A stretch of 64,000 nucleotides of DNA. It comes from Cellulomonas xiejunii (lineage in GTDB: Bacteria > Actinomycetota > Actinomycetes > Actinomycetales > Cellulomonadaceae). Shown here one piece after another: positions 35,323 through 45,300 of this stretch (position 1 is the first letter of the stretch; every line of letters starts with the position of its first letter). The notes beneath the pieces are model-generated. The model saw nothing but the letters and a program-made list of their open reading frames with translations. It searched no databases and had not been told where the DNA came from. The DNA is taken from NCBI RefSeq assembly GCF_024508315.1, contig NZ_CP101987.1, positions 1,488,001 to 1,552,000 of the forward strand, in the 5' to 3' direction. Both the position numbers and the translations under genes were made by a program.

Positions 35323-36324
35323 GTGGCAGGTCTGACGGTCGGGTACGCGGCCATGCTGGAGCAGTTCCACCCTCGTGAGGCTGTGGAGCTCTCGGCGTAC
35401 GCCGAGCAGCACGGGTTCTCCGGCGTCATGGCTGCGGACCACTTCGCGCCGTGGGTGCCCGCCCAGGGGCAGTCGTCGTTCGTGTGGAACGTGCTCACGG
35501 CCGTCGGCGAGCGCACCACCGGGGACATGGGGCCGGGCGTCACCGCCCCGACGTTCCGCTGGCACCCGGCGATGGTCGCGCAGGCCTCGGCGACGCTCGC
35601 GGCGATGTACCCGGGACGGCACTGGCTCGGGCTGGGCTCGGGCGAGGCGCTCAACGAGCACGTCGTGGCCGGCTACTGGCCCGAGGCGCCCGAGCGCATC
35701 AACCGCATGTTCGAGGCCATCGACATCATCAACAAGCTGTTCTCGGCCTCCCTGGCAGGCAAGGACGTCAAGCACTCGGGCACCTTCTACAAGCTCGAGT
35801 CGACGCGCCTGTGGACGATGCCCGAGGTGGCGCCCGAGATCCTCGTGGCGACCGCGGGACCCGTCACGGCCAAGCGCACCGGCCGGCACGCCGACGGCAT
35901 CATCACGGTCGGCGCGCCGCTCGAGAAGATCGCCGGGCTCTTCGGGAAGTTCGCCGAGGGTGCGCGGGAGGCCGGCAAGGACCCCGACGCGATGCCCAAG
36001 GTGCTGCAGCTGCACCTGTCGTGGGCGCCGACCGACGAGGAGGCGCTCGCCAACGCGATGCACGAGTGGCCCAACGGCGGCATGAAGTTCCCCAAGGCCG
36101 ACATCCGCTCGCCGTTCGACTTCGAGCAGATGGCCAAGCTCGTGCGTCCCGAGGACTTCGAGGGCCGCATGGTCATCTCGTCCGACCCGGACGTGCACCG
36201 CGCGGAGATCCAGAAGTACGTCGACCTCGGGTTCGACCGGATCTACCTGCACAACGTCGGCCGCAACCAGCGCGAGTGGATCGAGGTCTTCGGCCGCGAC
36301 GTGCTGCCCCAGCTCGCGCGATGA
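35323..36324 (+). CDS. F420-dependent LLM oxidoreductase, glucose-6-phosphate dehydrogenase family
   Basis: A 333-residue LLM protein resembling mycobacterial Fgd: [82 protein letters not shown] and a C-terminal [20 protein letters not shown]. The DHF-x-PW and GSGEALNE segments are shared with F420-dependent glucose-6-phosphate dehydrogenase, but the phosphate-binding residues are not certain, so the family-level call is safer. It would supply or use F420H2. It overlaps cofE by 4 bases (ATGA), strong support for F420 use. The GTG start has GGGGAGG upstream; TAGGCT at 35280-35285 is a probable -10. Confidence 0.85.
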   Translation: MAGLTVGYAAMLEQFHPREAVELSAYAEQHGFSGVMAADHFAPWVPAQGQSSFVWNVLTAVGERTTGDMGPGVTAPTFRWHPAMVAQASATLAAMYPGRHWLGLGSGEALNEHVVAGYWPEAPERINRMFEAIDIINKLFSASLAGKDVKHSGTFYKLESTRLWTMPEVAPEILVATAGPVTAKRTGRHADGIITVGAPLEKIAGLFGKFAEGAREAGKDPDAMPKVLQLHLSWAPTDEEALANAMHEWPNGGMKFPKADIRSPFDFEQMAKLVRPEDFEGRMVISSDPDVHRAEIQKYVDLGFDRIYLHNVGRNQREWIEVFGRDVLPQLAR

Positions 36325-37115
36325 CCGTGGGCGAGCTGCGCGTCTGGGCGCCCGACGGCATCCGCGAGGTCGTCCCGGGCGACGACCTGGTCGCGCTGCT
36401 CGTCGCGTCCCTGCGGGCGGACGCCGCAGCCGACCCGGGGCACGCGCTCGCCGACGGGGACGTGGTGGTCGTCACGAGCAAGGTCGTGTCGAAGGCCGAG
36501 GGGCGCGTGGTCGCCGCCGACGACCGTGAACGGGCGATCACCGAGCAGACCGTGCGGGTCGTCGCGACGCGTGAGCACCCTGGCGGTGTCACGCGCATCG
36601 TCGAGAACCACCTCGGCCTGGTGATGGCCGCCGCCGGCGTGGACGCGTCGAACACGCCCGAGGGCACGGTCCTGCTGCTGCCGCTCGACCCCGACCGGTC
36701 GGCGCGGGCCCTGCGGGCCGGGCTGGCCGCCGCGTTCGGCGTGCGGGTCGGGGTCATCGTGACCGACACGGCGGGACGCCCGTGGCGCCATGGGGTCACG
36801 GACCTGGCGATCGGCGCTGCCGGCGTCGAGGTCCTCGACGACCTGCGCGGCCAGGTGGACACCTTCGGGCGGCCCCTGACGATGACCGTGGCGGCGGTCG
36901 CCGACGAGATCGCGAGCGCTGCCGAGCTGGTCAAGGGCAAGGCGTCGGGGCGTCCGGTGGCCGTGGTGCGGGGGGTGGGGCACGTGGTCACCGACGACGA
37001 CGGACCCGGGGCCCGCGTCCTGGTGCGCACGGGGCCCGACGACATGTTCCACCAGGGCTCCGCCGAGGCGTACGCGCAGGGGTGGAAGGACGCGCTCGAG
37101 CGTCCCGGGCGCTGA
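36321..37115 (+). CDS. cofE: Coenzyme F420-0:L-glutamate ligase
   Basis: CofE adds glutamate residues to F420-0 using GTP, the last stage of F420 assembly. The 264-residue stand-alone form has [79 protein letters not shown] and [24 protein letters not shown], all CofE hallmarks. The nitroreductase-like second domain of FbiB is missing. No cofC, cofD or fbiC is in the window, whereas a proposed F420-0 importer is (52329-55309). ATG 36321 overlaps the preceding LLM gene. Confidence 0.93.
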   Translation: MTVGELRVWAPDGIREVVPGDDLVALLVASLRADAAADPGHALADGDVVVVTSKVVSKAEGRVVAADDRERAITEQTVRVVATREHPGGVTRIVENHLGLVMAAAGVDASNTPEGTVLLLPLDPDRSARALRAGLAAAFGVRVGVIVTDTAGRPWRHGVTDLAIGAAGVEVLDDLRGQVDTFGRPLTMTVAAVADEIASAAELVKGKASGRPVAVVRGVGHVVTDDDGPGARVLVRTGPDDMFHQGSAEAYAQGWKDALERPGR

Positions 37116-37117
37116 GC

Positions 37118-37582
37118 GTGGAGGAGCCGGGACCGCGTCCGACGGCACGCGCCGACGCCGCAGCCACGCGGGAGGTCGTGCTCGTCGTCGACGCCGCGAA
37201 CGTGGTGGGCTCACGGCCCGACGGGTGGTGGCGGGACCGCACCGGCGCGGCGACGCGGCTGCTCGGGCGTCTCGGTGCCCTCGTCGACGTGACCACCTCG
37301 CTGCCGGACGGCACCGGTGTGCGGGTGCTGCAGGTCGACGTCGTCCTCGAGGGGCAGGCGCGGGCGGCGACCGATCCCGGTGTGCCCGGACTCGCCGTGC
37401 ACCTCGCGCCGCGCGACGGCGACGCGGAGGTCGTCGTCCGGGCGCGGGCGGCCGGTGCCCGGGCCGTGGTCGTCACAGCCGACCGGGGGTTGCGTGCCCG
37501 CCTCGGCGGCGCCGCGGTCGTGGGGCCGGGGTGGCTGCTCGGGGTCCTCGACCGGCAGGAGGACGCGGGACGCCCGTCCTGA
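37118..37582 (+). CDS. NYN/PIN-like domain protein, unknown function
   Basis: A 154-residue protein. VVLVVDAANVVGSRPDGWWRDR at the N-terminus and VVVTADRGLRARLGGAAVVGPGWLL at the C-terminus, with an intervening GDAEVV, match the NYN/PIN-like nuclease layout (acidic residues D-x-N, D-A-E, T-A-D-R-G for metal binding). It starts at GTG 37118, two bases after the cofE stop, and is probably the third gene of the F420 operon. Related small proteins are often found beside cofE in actinobacteria, but I know of no shown role. Nuclease activity is inferred from the motif pattern only. Confidence 0.6.
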   Translation: MEEPGPRPTARADAAATREVVLVVDAANVVGSRPDGWWRDRTGAATRLLGRLGALVDVTTSLPDGTGVRVLQVDVVLEGQARAATDPGVPGLAVHLAPRDGDAEVVVRARAAGARAVVVTADRGLRARLGGAAVVGPGWLLGVLDRQEDAGRPS

Positions 37583-37778
37583 CGGGCACCTGCGGGGGAG
37601 CGTCGCGCGCGCGATCGACCGGATGCGCACGGCGCCGGCCCCGGAGCGCGACACCGGCCGGGAATCTCCCATCTGTCCGCCATGCAGGATGCGCTGGTCG
37701 GTGAGTTGCCGGGCTGCCAGGGTTGCGGCGGTCGCTCGCCGCACCGGCGCGACGGGGCATGGACGCGCTGGAGGTGCC

Positions 37779-38774
37779 GTGGGCGAGGGGACCTCGACGT
37801 CGCTGACGTCAGCCGGCGGGTCCTCGCGCTCGGCGTCGCAGGGACTGCATGCGTCCGGCCTGACACGCCGGTACGGGAGCCGTACGGTCGTCGACGACGT
37901 CTCGTTCGAGGTCCTGCCGGGTCAGGTCGTCGGGTTCCTCGGTCCCAACGGCGCGGGCAAGTCGACGACCCTGCGCATGCTCTGCGGTCTGGGCCGCCCC
38001 GACGCCGGCGTCGCACTCGTGGACGGCACCCCCGTCCACCGTCTGCCGAACGCCGGCCGGGTGATCGGTGTCCTCCTGGACGCCTCGGCGGTCCACCGGG
38101 GCCGAACCGTCCAGGAGAACCTCTCGCTCGTCGCGCAGACGATCGGCGCGCCGCGCCATCGGGTCCCGGTGATGCTCGAGGCCGTCGGGCTCGGCGCCGT
38201 GGCCCGTCGCCGCAGCGGTGCGCTCTCCTTGGGGATGCGCCAACGGCTCGCACTGGCCGTGGCCCTCGTGGGTCGTCCGCGCTACCTGGTGCTGGACGAG
38301 CCGCTCAACGGCCTCGACACCGAGGGCATCAGCTGGGTCAAGGACGTCGTCCGGGGGTTCGCCGCCGACGGGGGTGGCGTCCTGGTGTCGAGCCACCTCA
38401 TGGCCGAGGTCAGCACGCTGGTCGAGCGCGTGGTCGTCATCGATCGTGGCCGCATCGTGCAGGACGCCCCGTTGGCCCACGTCGTGATGTCGACCGAGAC
38501 CGCGCTGTGCCGCTCGACGGATGACGAACAGCTGCTGACGGCGCTCCTCGCGGCGGGCGTCGAAGCCCGGGCGGAAGGTGGCGCACTCGTCGCCCACGCC
38601 TCGACCCGGCGCATCGGCGAGATCGCGGCTGCGACCGGCGCGGTGCTCCTGGAGCTCCGCCCGACGTCACGCGAGCTAGCCGACGCGGTGCTCGCGCTGA
38701 CGGAGGGCGAGTTCCGGGCACGCCGAGGGCTGGATCTCGCCTCCTGGGGAACGGACGAGGAGCACCTGCGATGA
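37779..38774 (+). CDS. ABC transporter ATP-binding protein (ABC-2 exporter type)
   Basis: A 331-residue ATPase. It has GLTRRYGSRTVVDDVSFEV, Walker A GPNGAGKST, signature LSLGMRQRLALA (LSxGMxQR type of ABC-2 systems), Walker B YLVLDEPLNGLDTEG and SSHLMAEV. The C-terminal 100 residues form the accessory domain common in EcsA/DrrA-like proteins. It overlaps the permease gene by 4 bases, so the pair acts together, but the substrate is unknown. GTG 37779 has GGAGG just upstream. It follows a 196-base spacer without a clear gene. Confidence 0.87.
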   Translation: MGEGTSTSLTSAGGSSRSASQGLHASGLTRRYGSRTVVDDVSFEVLPGQVVGFLGPNGAGKSTTLRMLCGLGRPDAGVALVDGTPVHRLPNAGRVIGVLLDASAVHRGRTVQENLSLVAQTIGAPRHRVPVMLEAVGLGAVARRRSGALSLGMRQRLALAVALVGRPRYLVLDEPLNGLDTEGISWVKDVVRGFAADGGGVLVSSHLMAEVSTLVERVVVIDRGRIVQDAPLAHVVMSTETALCRSTDDEQLLTALLAAGVEARAEGGALVAHASTRRIGEIAAATGAVLLELRPTSRELADAVLALTEGEFRARRGLDLASWGTDEEHLR

Positions 38775-39535
38775 CAGCGGCCACGACCGTGAGCTCCGAC
38801 CTCCGGCGGGACGAGGTTGTCACCACCATCCCGTTCCGCCGGCTGGTCGCCGTCGAGCTGCGCAAGAGCGTCGACACCCGAGCCGCTCGCGCGACGCTCG
38901 CGATCCCCGTCGGGCTGAGCGGTCTCGGACTGCTGCTCGTCCTGGTGCTGTCGGCGGAGCCGTCGCTCGAGCTCGCGGTGCTGCCGGCCGCCCTCGTCGG
39001 CGTCGTGATGCCGATCATCGGCGTGATGACCATGACCTCGGAGTGGAGCCAGCGCACCGCGCTCGTGACCTTCTGGCTCGTGCCACGACGCTCGCGCGTC
39101 CTCGCCGCGAAGGTGGTGGCGACGACGCTGCTGGCGGTCGCGACGATCGCGGCGACCTTCGTGACCTTCGTGCTCGTCGGAGTGCTCGCGCTCAGCCTGC
39201 GGGGCCTGCCCGTGGACTTCGGGGCGTTCGACGACGAGATGCTGGCGATGCTCCTGGCCACCGGCTCGGGGATCTACCTGGGCCTGGCCTGGGGTGCGCT
39301 CCTGAGGTGGACCGCGGCGGCGGTCGTCGCGGTGATCGTCATCCCCGCCGTCGTCGATCCCCTGCTGTGGGTGGCGTTGGGCGACCGGGCGCAGTGGCTG
39401 ACGTGCGGGACCGTGCAGGCAGCGCTCGGAGGTACCGAAACGGCACCGGGCGCCGTCCTCACCTCCCTCCTGCTCTGGTACGTCGTGCCGTTCGGCCTCG
39501 GGTGGTTCCTCCAGGTCAGGCGGGAGGCTGCGTGA
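38771..39535 (+). CDS. ABC-2 type transporter permease
   Basis: A 254-residue membrane protein with six hydrophobic segments: VGLSGLGLLLVLVLSAEPSL, AVLPAALVGVVMPIIGVMTM, VVATTLLAVATIAATFVTFVLVG and others. The motif MTSEWSQRTALVTFWLVPRRSRVLAAK is characteristic of ABC-2 permeases (EWxxRT then P-x-R-x-x-x-x-x-K). It is the partner of the preceding ATPase (ATGA overlap). Substrate unknown: drug, lipid or peptide. Its 3' end overlaps the convergent DUF418 gene by 20 bases, and the shared region forms a terminator hairpin. Confidence 0.85.
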   Translation: MTAATTVSSDLRRDEVVTTIPFRRLVAVELRKSVDTRAARATLAIPVGLSGLGLLLVLVLSAEPSLELAVLPAALVGVVMPIIGVMTMTSEWSQRTALVTFWLVPRRSRVLAAKVVATTLLAVATIAATFVTFVLVGVLALSLRGLPVDFGAFDDEMLAMLLATGSGIYLGLAWGALLRWTAAAVVAVIVIPAVVDPLLWVALGDRAQWLTCGTVQAALGGTETAPGAVLTSLLLWYVVPFGLGWFLQVRREAA

Positions 39536-40778
39536 CGCCTCCCGCCGGCGTCCGCCGGTACACGAGCCGCCGGTAGAGCGACTCCGCCGGACCCCGGCGC
39601 CCGGCCGCCTCCAGCGTCACCGCGACCGCGACCGTGACCAGCCACACCCCGACGGCCCACGCGACCACCTGCGCCGAGCCGAGGTGGACCCCGAGCCCGC
39701 CGGCCCACGGGGCGAGCGGCAGGACGAACAGCACCGACTGCAGCAGGTAGCAGGTCAGCGACCGCGTGCCCACCGCGCGCAGGGCGCGGCCCACCGGTCC
39801 GAGGGTCGCGAGCGTCGTGCCGCGGGCGGCGACGGCCCAGCCGACCAGCGCGGCGAACGCGACCCCACCTGCGGCACCCGTGAGCTCGTGCAGCATCGCC
39901 GAGCCGAACGCGTCGAGCACCGACGGGTCCCGCAGCCGCGCGACGGCGGTCGCGAACGGCACGGCACCGAGGACGCTGACCGTCAGGCCCACGACGGCCG
40001 TGCGGCGCAGCAGGCGGACGTGGTCCGCGGGGCGCTCGAGGATCTCGCGCCGGGCGGCCCACAGCCCGAGCAGGACGAGCGGCAGCGCGATGACGGCACC
40101 GAGCGGTGCGCCGACGAAGCCGCTCATCGCGCGCAGGCCCATCGCGAACAGGGGCGACTCGACGGACGGGACGGTCAGGGCGCCCATCTCGAAGACGTCC
40201 TTGAGGACGACCGCGCCGCCCAACGCACCGCCGAGGAGCCCGCTGACCGCCAGGAGCAGTGCGGTCGTCACCAGCAGCGTCCGGTCCGAGGCACGCACGA
40301 ACAGGACCGCCACCAGACCCGCCAGGCCGTACGCGCCGAGGATGTCACCCTCGAACAGCAGGACGAGATGCACGGCGCCGAACGCGACGAGCACGGCCGC
40401 GCGGCGCAGCAGGTCCGCACGGCACGCCGGCCACGGCACCCACGCCGCGGCCCGCCGGCGCACGACGACGCCGATCCCGTACCCGTACAGCAGCGCGAAC
40501 ATCGGCATGGTGCGGCGGTCGATCAGCAGGGAGACCACGCCGTCGACGGCGCGGTCGAGCCCGGACGAGTCGACCGGCCGCATGCCCAGGCCGACCACAC
40601 CGCCCGAGAGGTGCACGACCGCGTTGGCGATCGCGATGCCGAGCAGCGCGAGGCCCCGCGCGACGTCCGGTGCCACCGCCCTGCGCTCGACCGGGACGGG
40701 CACGACCGGCGCGTGCGCGGGCGCCGGCAGGGGGACCGGCGCGGCGTGCGGCAACGAGGAGGGGGGCGTCGTCGTCAT
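39516..40778 (-). CDS. DUF418 family membrane protein (YeiB-like)
   Basis: A 420-residue integral membrane protein: an N-terminal DVARGLALLGIAIANAVVHL segment typical of this family, RRTMPMFALLYGYGIGVVV, and the C-terminal DUF418 domain with GTRSLTCYLLQSVLFV and ESLYRRLVYRR. About ten helices are expected. The family is distantly related to acyltransferase-3 membrane proteins, and no activity is established. Starts at ATG 40778, ATG 40787 or GTG 40799 are all in frame; none has a clear ribosome-binding site. Confidence 0.82.
   Translation of the reverse strand: MTTTPPSSLPHAAPVPLPAPAHAPVVPVPVERRAVAPDVARGLALLGIAIANAVVHLSGGVVGLGMRPVDSSGLDRAVDGVVSLLIDRRTMPMFALLYGYGIGVVVRRRAAAWVPWPACRADLLRRAAVLVAFGAVHLVLLFEGDILGAYGLAGLVAVLFVRASDRTLLVTTALLLAVSGLLGGALGGAVVLKDVFEMGALTVPSVESPLFAMGLRAMSGFVGAPLGAVIALPLVLLGLWAARREILERPADHVRLLRRTAVVGLTVSVLGAVPFATAVARLRDPSVLDAFGSAMLHELTGAAGGVAFAALVGWAVAARGTTLATLGPVGRALRAVGTRSLTCYLLQSVLFVLPLAPWAGGLGVHLGSAQVVAWAVGVWLVTVAVAVTLEAAGRRGPAESLYRRLVYRRTPAGGVTQPPA
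39519..39546. terminator. Bidirectional hairpin in the overlapping 3' ends of two genes
   Basis: GGCGGGAGGC and its perfect complement flank an 8-base loop containing the permease stop codon. The stem lies inside the coding ends of both convergent genes. Confidence 0.6.
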
Positions 40779-40880
40779 GCCGCCCATCGTGGCGGTCACG
40801 CCGGTGGTGGCGCGTCGGTCTCGCGGATGGTTCTGCGCTCGGTCGTCGGGCGGAACCAGGCGACCGCTCGGAGGCGCAGG

Positions 40881-41456
40881 TCAGCGGGCCGCCTTCGCGG
40901 CGGCCTTCGCGGCGCGCTTCGTCTCGCGGACCTTGCCCAGCGATGCGGCGTCGCGGACGTCCGCGATCGACCGGAACGCGTCGTCGCCGTAGGCACCGGC
41001 GGCCTCACGCCAGCCCGCGGGCTGTACGCCGCGCTGCTTGCCGAGCAGCGCGAGGAAGATGCGGGCCTTCTGGTCGCCGAAGCCGGGCAGCGCCTTGAGG
41101 CGCCGCAGGACGGTCGGCCCGTCGGGGTCGCCGTCCGTCCAGATCCGCGTGACGTCACCGTCGTACTCGTCGACGACGGCCCGCGCGACGGCCTGGATCC
41201 GACCGGCCATCGAACCGGGGTAGCGGTGCACGGCGGGCGGCGTGGCGCACAGCGCGGCGAACTGCTCGGAGTCGGCCTCGGCGATGCGGTGCACGTCCCA
41301 GCCGCCCATGCGGTCGGCGATCTTTGCCGGCCCCGCGAAGGCGGTCTCCATCGGCACCTGCTGGTCGAGGAGCATGCCGACGAGGAGCGCGAACGGGTCG
41401 TCGTCCAGCAGCCGGTCCGCGGCGTCGTCGCCGGTCATCCACAGCGTGTCGGTCAT
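40881..41456 (-). CDS. HhH-GPD-type base-excision repair protein (actinobacterial family)
   Basis: A 191-residue protein with DPFALLVGMLLDQQVPMETAF, which matches the start of HhH-GPD DNA glycosylases (L-x-x-x-x-x-Q-Q), and a helix-hairpin-helix LKALPGFGDQKARIFLALLGKQRGV. This is a small actinobacterial family annotated as uncharacterised HhH-GPD proteins. The 4Fe-4S Cys cluster of MutY/Nth is absent. The usual catalytic Asp after the hairpin is not obvious. The C-terminus is Lys/Ala-rich (KRAAKAAAKAAR), probably DNA-binding. ATG 41456 is preferred to an in-frame upstream start. Confidence 0.8.
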   Translation of the reverse strand: MTDTLWMTGDDAADRLLDDDPFALLVGMLLDQQVPMETAFAGPAKIADRMGGWDVHRIAEADSEQFAALCATPPAVHRYPGSMAGRIQAVARAVVDEYDGDVTRIWTDGDPDGPTVLRRLKALPGFGDQKARIFLALLGKQRGVQPAGWREAAGAYGDDAFRSIADVRDAASLGKVRETKRAAKAAAKAAR

Positions 41457-41504
41457 GACGTCATTCTGGCGCAGCATCCGTCGAGGCGGTCGAGCGTGCC
41501 GGCC

Positions 41505-42266
41505 TCAGATCCGACGTGCCGCGAACGACAGCATGGTGGGGATCGTGGCGAACCAGCGCTCGTCGTCGGTCCACGCGTCCTGCGGGGCGCGGTGGTGGGG
41601 GAGGGACGGCGGCTCGTCCAGGTCCACGACCGCCAGGCCGGCGTCGCGCAGGCGGTGGACGTACCAGGCGAGGGGCCGGTGGTAGTGACGGTGCCCGCCG
41701 AAGTCGTCGATCCACCACTCCTCGTGCCCGAGGTAGCCGGTGACGCGCCGATGCCGCTGCGCGTCGTACACCGGCTGCTGGCGGAAGAACGCGGGGTGCA
41801 GGATCGACGCGACGAGCACGCCGTCGTCGGTGAGCCGGGCGGCGACGTCGGCCAGCAGCCGGTCGAGCTCCGGCAGGTCCATGAGCACCATGTGGCTCAC
41901 GGCCACGTCCGCGTGGTCCGGCAGGCCGTCCGGGAGGCCCGCGGTCAGGTCGGCCACCTCGAACCGCACGCCCGGGTGGTCGGCCCGCGCGCGGGCGACG
42001 AGCTCGGCGCTGCCGTCCACACCGACCACCTGCGCGCCACGCGCCGCGAGCGATGCCGCGAGCCACCCGTGGCCGCAGCCGAGGTCGAGCACGTGGGGGT
42101 TGCCTGCGGGCAGCCACCGGTCGAGGAACGGCTCGAACCTGCGCCGGAACGAGTCGTCGGGGCCGCCCACCGTCGAGGCGTACGTCCGCGCGGACCGGTC
42201 CCAGGCGGCGAGGTCGGCAGTCGAGCGGGCCACGGGGCCATCGTCGAGGCACGGGCGCGTGCGCAC
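41505..42266 (-). CDS. Class I SAM-dependent methyltransferase
   Basis: A 253-residue protein with the Rossmann-like SAM fold: motif I VLDLGCGHGWLAASLA, the acidic end of beta-2 in VVGVDGSAELVARAR, motif IV-like VSHMVLMDLPELDRLL and a DDGVLVASILHP segment. The 80 residues after that (HPAFFRQQPVYDAQRH and later) suit a UbiE/Coq5-like small-molecule methyltransferase. The substrate is unknown. GTG 42266 is the farthest start and GTG 42233 an alternative. It is divergent from the type VII ATPase gene. Confidence 0.82.
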   Translation of the reverse strand: MRTRPCLDDGPVARSTADLAAWDRSARTYASTVGGPDDSFRRRFEPFLDRWLPAGNPHVLDLGCGHGWLAASLAARGAQVVGVDGSAELVARARADHPGVRFEVADLTAGLPDGLPDHADVAVSHMVLMDLPELDRLLADVAARLTDDGVLVASILHPAFFRQQPVYDAQRHRRVTGYLGHEEWWIDDFGGHRHYHRPLAWYVHRLRDAGLAVVDLDEPPSLPHHRAPQDAWTDDERWFATIPTMLSFAARRI

Positions 42267-42384
42267 AAGGGTCGTCGGGGAGGGATGTGGACGAACCGGA
42301 CACCCGGCCCTCGTTTCTCGCTACCCTCGGCGCGCTCCGACGTCCTCCGGTCGACGAGCACCGACCGACCAGCGAGGGAGCGAC

Positions 42385-45300
42385 GTGCGGACCCGACTGA
42401 CGTACCGACGCCCGGTGACGGACCGCACCGTCGAGGTGGACGTCGTCGTGACCGCGGACGCGGGCGCGACGGTCGCGGACGTCGCCGACACGTTCGTGCG
42501 GGCCGAGGCGGTCGCCGGGCGGATCATCTCGGGCCCCGTCACCCTCGCGCTCTCCCCGCCGGACGGCGGGGCGCCGCGCACTCTGGCGTCTCGCGCCGGC
42601 CTCGCCGAGGCGGGCCTGCGCGCAGGCTCGACGGTCGGCCTGACGCCGGTCGTCGACGAGCCGTCCGGCACGGGCGTCGCGCCCCAGGACGCGCACGCCC
42701 GCCTGACGGTGGTCAGCGGCCCGGACGCCGGCCTCGAGGTCCACCTGCCGCGCGGCACGACGACGGTCGGGCGCGGACGGCACTGCGACGTGCGGCTCAC
42801 CGACGCGACCGTCTCCACGACGCACGCGCGGGTGGTCGTCGGTGACGCAGTCGAGGTGGTGGACGCCGGGTCGTCGAACGGGGTCGTCATCGGGTGGGGC
42901 CGGGTCGAGCGTGCGGTCGTGGGGCCGCGGGACTACGTGGTGCTCGGCGAGACCATCTTCACGCTCACGCGCGTGCGGCCGGCGGACGGCTCCGGCGACG
43001 GGTCGGCGGTCGTGGCGTTCAACCGGTCCCCGCGGGTCGTGCCGGTGCACCCCGAGCGGACCGTGGAGGCGCCCGCACCCCCCGAGCCGGCGCGGCCCGG
43101 ACGCTTCCCCGCGGTGGCGCTGGCCGCCCCGGTCGTCATGGGCGCGGTGCTCTACGCGATCATGCCCCGCGCCACGACGCTCGTGTTCCTCGCCCTGAGC
43201 CCTCTACTGCTCGTCGCGGGCTGGGTCGACAAGCGGTTCACGGAGCGGCGGCGGCTCAAGGAGGAGACCGCGGCGTTCCGGACGTCGCTCGACGCGCTCG
43301 ACGCGGACCTGACGGCGGACCTGCAGAAGGAGCGGCTGGCTCGCCTGGGCGAGCTGCCCTCGACCGGGCAGGCGGTCCGCGCCGCTCGTGACCTCGGCCC
43401 CGTGCTGTGGTCGCGGCGCCCCGGCGAGCCCGCCTTCCTGGCCCTGCGGCTGGGCGTCGGCACGTCGACGTCCCGCACGACGTTGCGGCTCCCTCCCCGC
43501 GGACGAGCGAGCGCCGAGCACTGGGCGCTGGTGGAACAGCTGCGCGACCGGTTCGCCGACGTGCACGGCGTGCCCGTCGAGGTCGCGCTGCGAGACGTCG
43601 GGTCAGTGGGTGTCGCCGGTCCGCGCGCGCAGGTGGACGACGTCGCGCGGGCCCTCCTCGCTCAGCTGGTCTGCCTGCACGCGCCCTCCGAGCTCGTCGT
43701 CACGGGTGTGGCGTCGTCGTCCAGCCGGGACCGGTGGGACTGGCTCAAGTGGCTGCCGCACGTCGCCTCCCCGCACAGCCCGCTGACGGGTCCCCACCTG
43801 GCGGCCGACCCGATGACGTCCACCCGGGTCGTCACGGCGCTCGAGGAGCTGGTCGCGGCACGGCAGGCCCTCGGGCGGCACGGCGAGGCGGCCGAGCCCG
43901 CCGTGCTCCTCGTCGTCGAGGACGACGCGCAGGCCGAGCGCGGGCGGCTGGTCCGCCTCGCCGAGGACGGCCCGGGCGTCGGCGTGCACGTGCTGTGGTG
44001 CGCGGCGCAGGTCGAGGCGCTGCCCGCCGCGTGCCGCGCCTTCCTCGCGGTCGACGACACCGGGGGACGGGTGGGCAGGACACGTGACGGCCGGTGGGAC
44101 GCCGTCACGTGCGAGCGCGTCGACGTGCCCGCGGCGACGGACCTCGCGCGCCGCCTCGCCGCCGTCGTGGACGACGGGACGCCGGTCGTCGACGAGTCGG
44201 ACCTGCCGCGCGCCGTCGGGCAGCTGAGCCTGCTCGGGCCGGAGGTCGCCGACGACCCCGGAGCGGTCGTCGAGCGCTGGCACGAGACCGGTTCCGTCCT
44301 GGCGCGGACCGGTCCCGCCGTGCGGCGCCGGGGGGACGCCGGTCTGCGGGCCGTCGTCGGGCAGGGCGCGACCGGTCAGTTCGTGCTCGACCTGCGCACG
44401 CAGGGACCGCATGCGCTCGTCGGCGGGACGACGGGGTCCGGCAAGAGCGAGTTCCTGCAGTCGTGGGTCCTGGGCCTGGCGACGGCGCACAGCCCTGACC
44501 GGGTCACGTTCCTCTTCGTCGACTACAAGGGCGGCGCGGCCTTCGGCGACTGCGTGGAGCTGCCGCACGCGGTCGGGCTCGTCACCGACCTGTCACCCCA
44601 TCTCGTGCGGCGCGCGCTCGTCTCCTTGCGCGCCGAGCTGCGGCGGCGCGAGCACCTGCTGCAGCGCAAGGGCGTCAAGGACCTCCTCACGCTGGAGCGC
44701 ACGGGCGACCCGCAGACGCCACCGTCGCTCGTCATCGTCGTGGACGAGTTCGCCGCGCTCGCGGCCGACGTGCCCGAGTTCGTCGACGGCGTCGTCGACG
44801 TCGCGCAGCGGGGCCGCTCCCTCGGTCTGCACCTCGTCCTGGCCACGCAGCGGCCGGCGGGCGTCATCAAGGACAACCTGCGCGCCAACACGAACCTGCG
44901 CATCGCGCTGCGGATGGCCGACGAGGCTGATTCGACGGACGTCCTCGGCACACCGCTCGCAGCCGGGTTCGACCCGGCGGTCCCCGGCCGGGGGGCGGTC
45001 CGGACCGGGCCCGGGCGGCTGGCGCTCTTCCAGGCCGGGTACGCCGGTGGGCGCTCGAACGCGACGACGCCGCGCGCCGCCGTCGCGCTCGAGAGCCTGG
45101 AGTTCGGTCCGGGCGAGCCCTGGGACCTCCCGACTCCGGTCGACGTCCCGCTCCCGGACGACGAGGGGCCGACCGACCTCGAGCGGACCGTGCGCACGTT
45201 GCGGGCCGCGGCGCGCACCGCGGCGATCCCCCCGCCGCGCCGCCCGTGGCTGCCCGAGCTCGCGCCCGTGCGGGCGCTCGAGGAGGTCGTCGACCCGGCA

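Noticed and set aside
37583..37778. Coding sequence in the spacer before the ABC-2 ATPase gene
   Set aside because: Short frames there lack a family match or a ribosome-binding site. I see nothing more than a likely promoter region.
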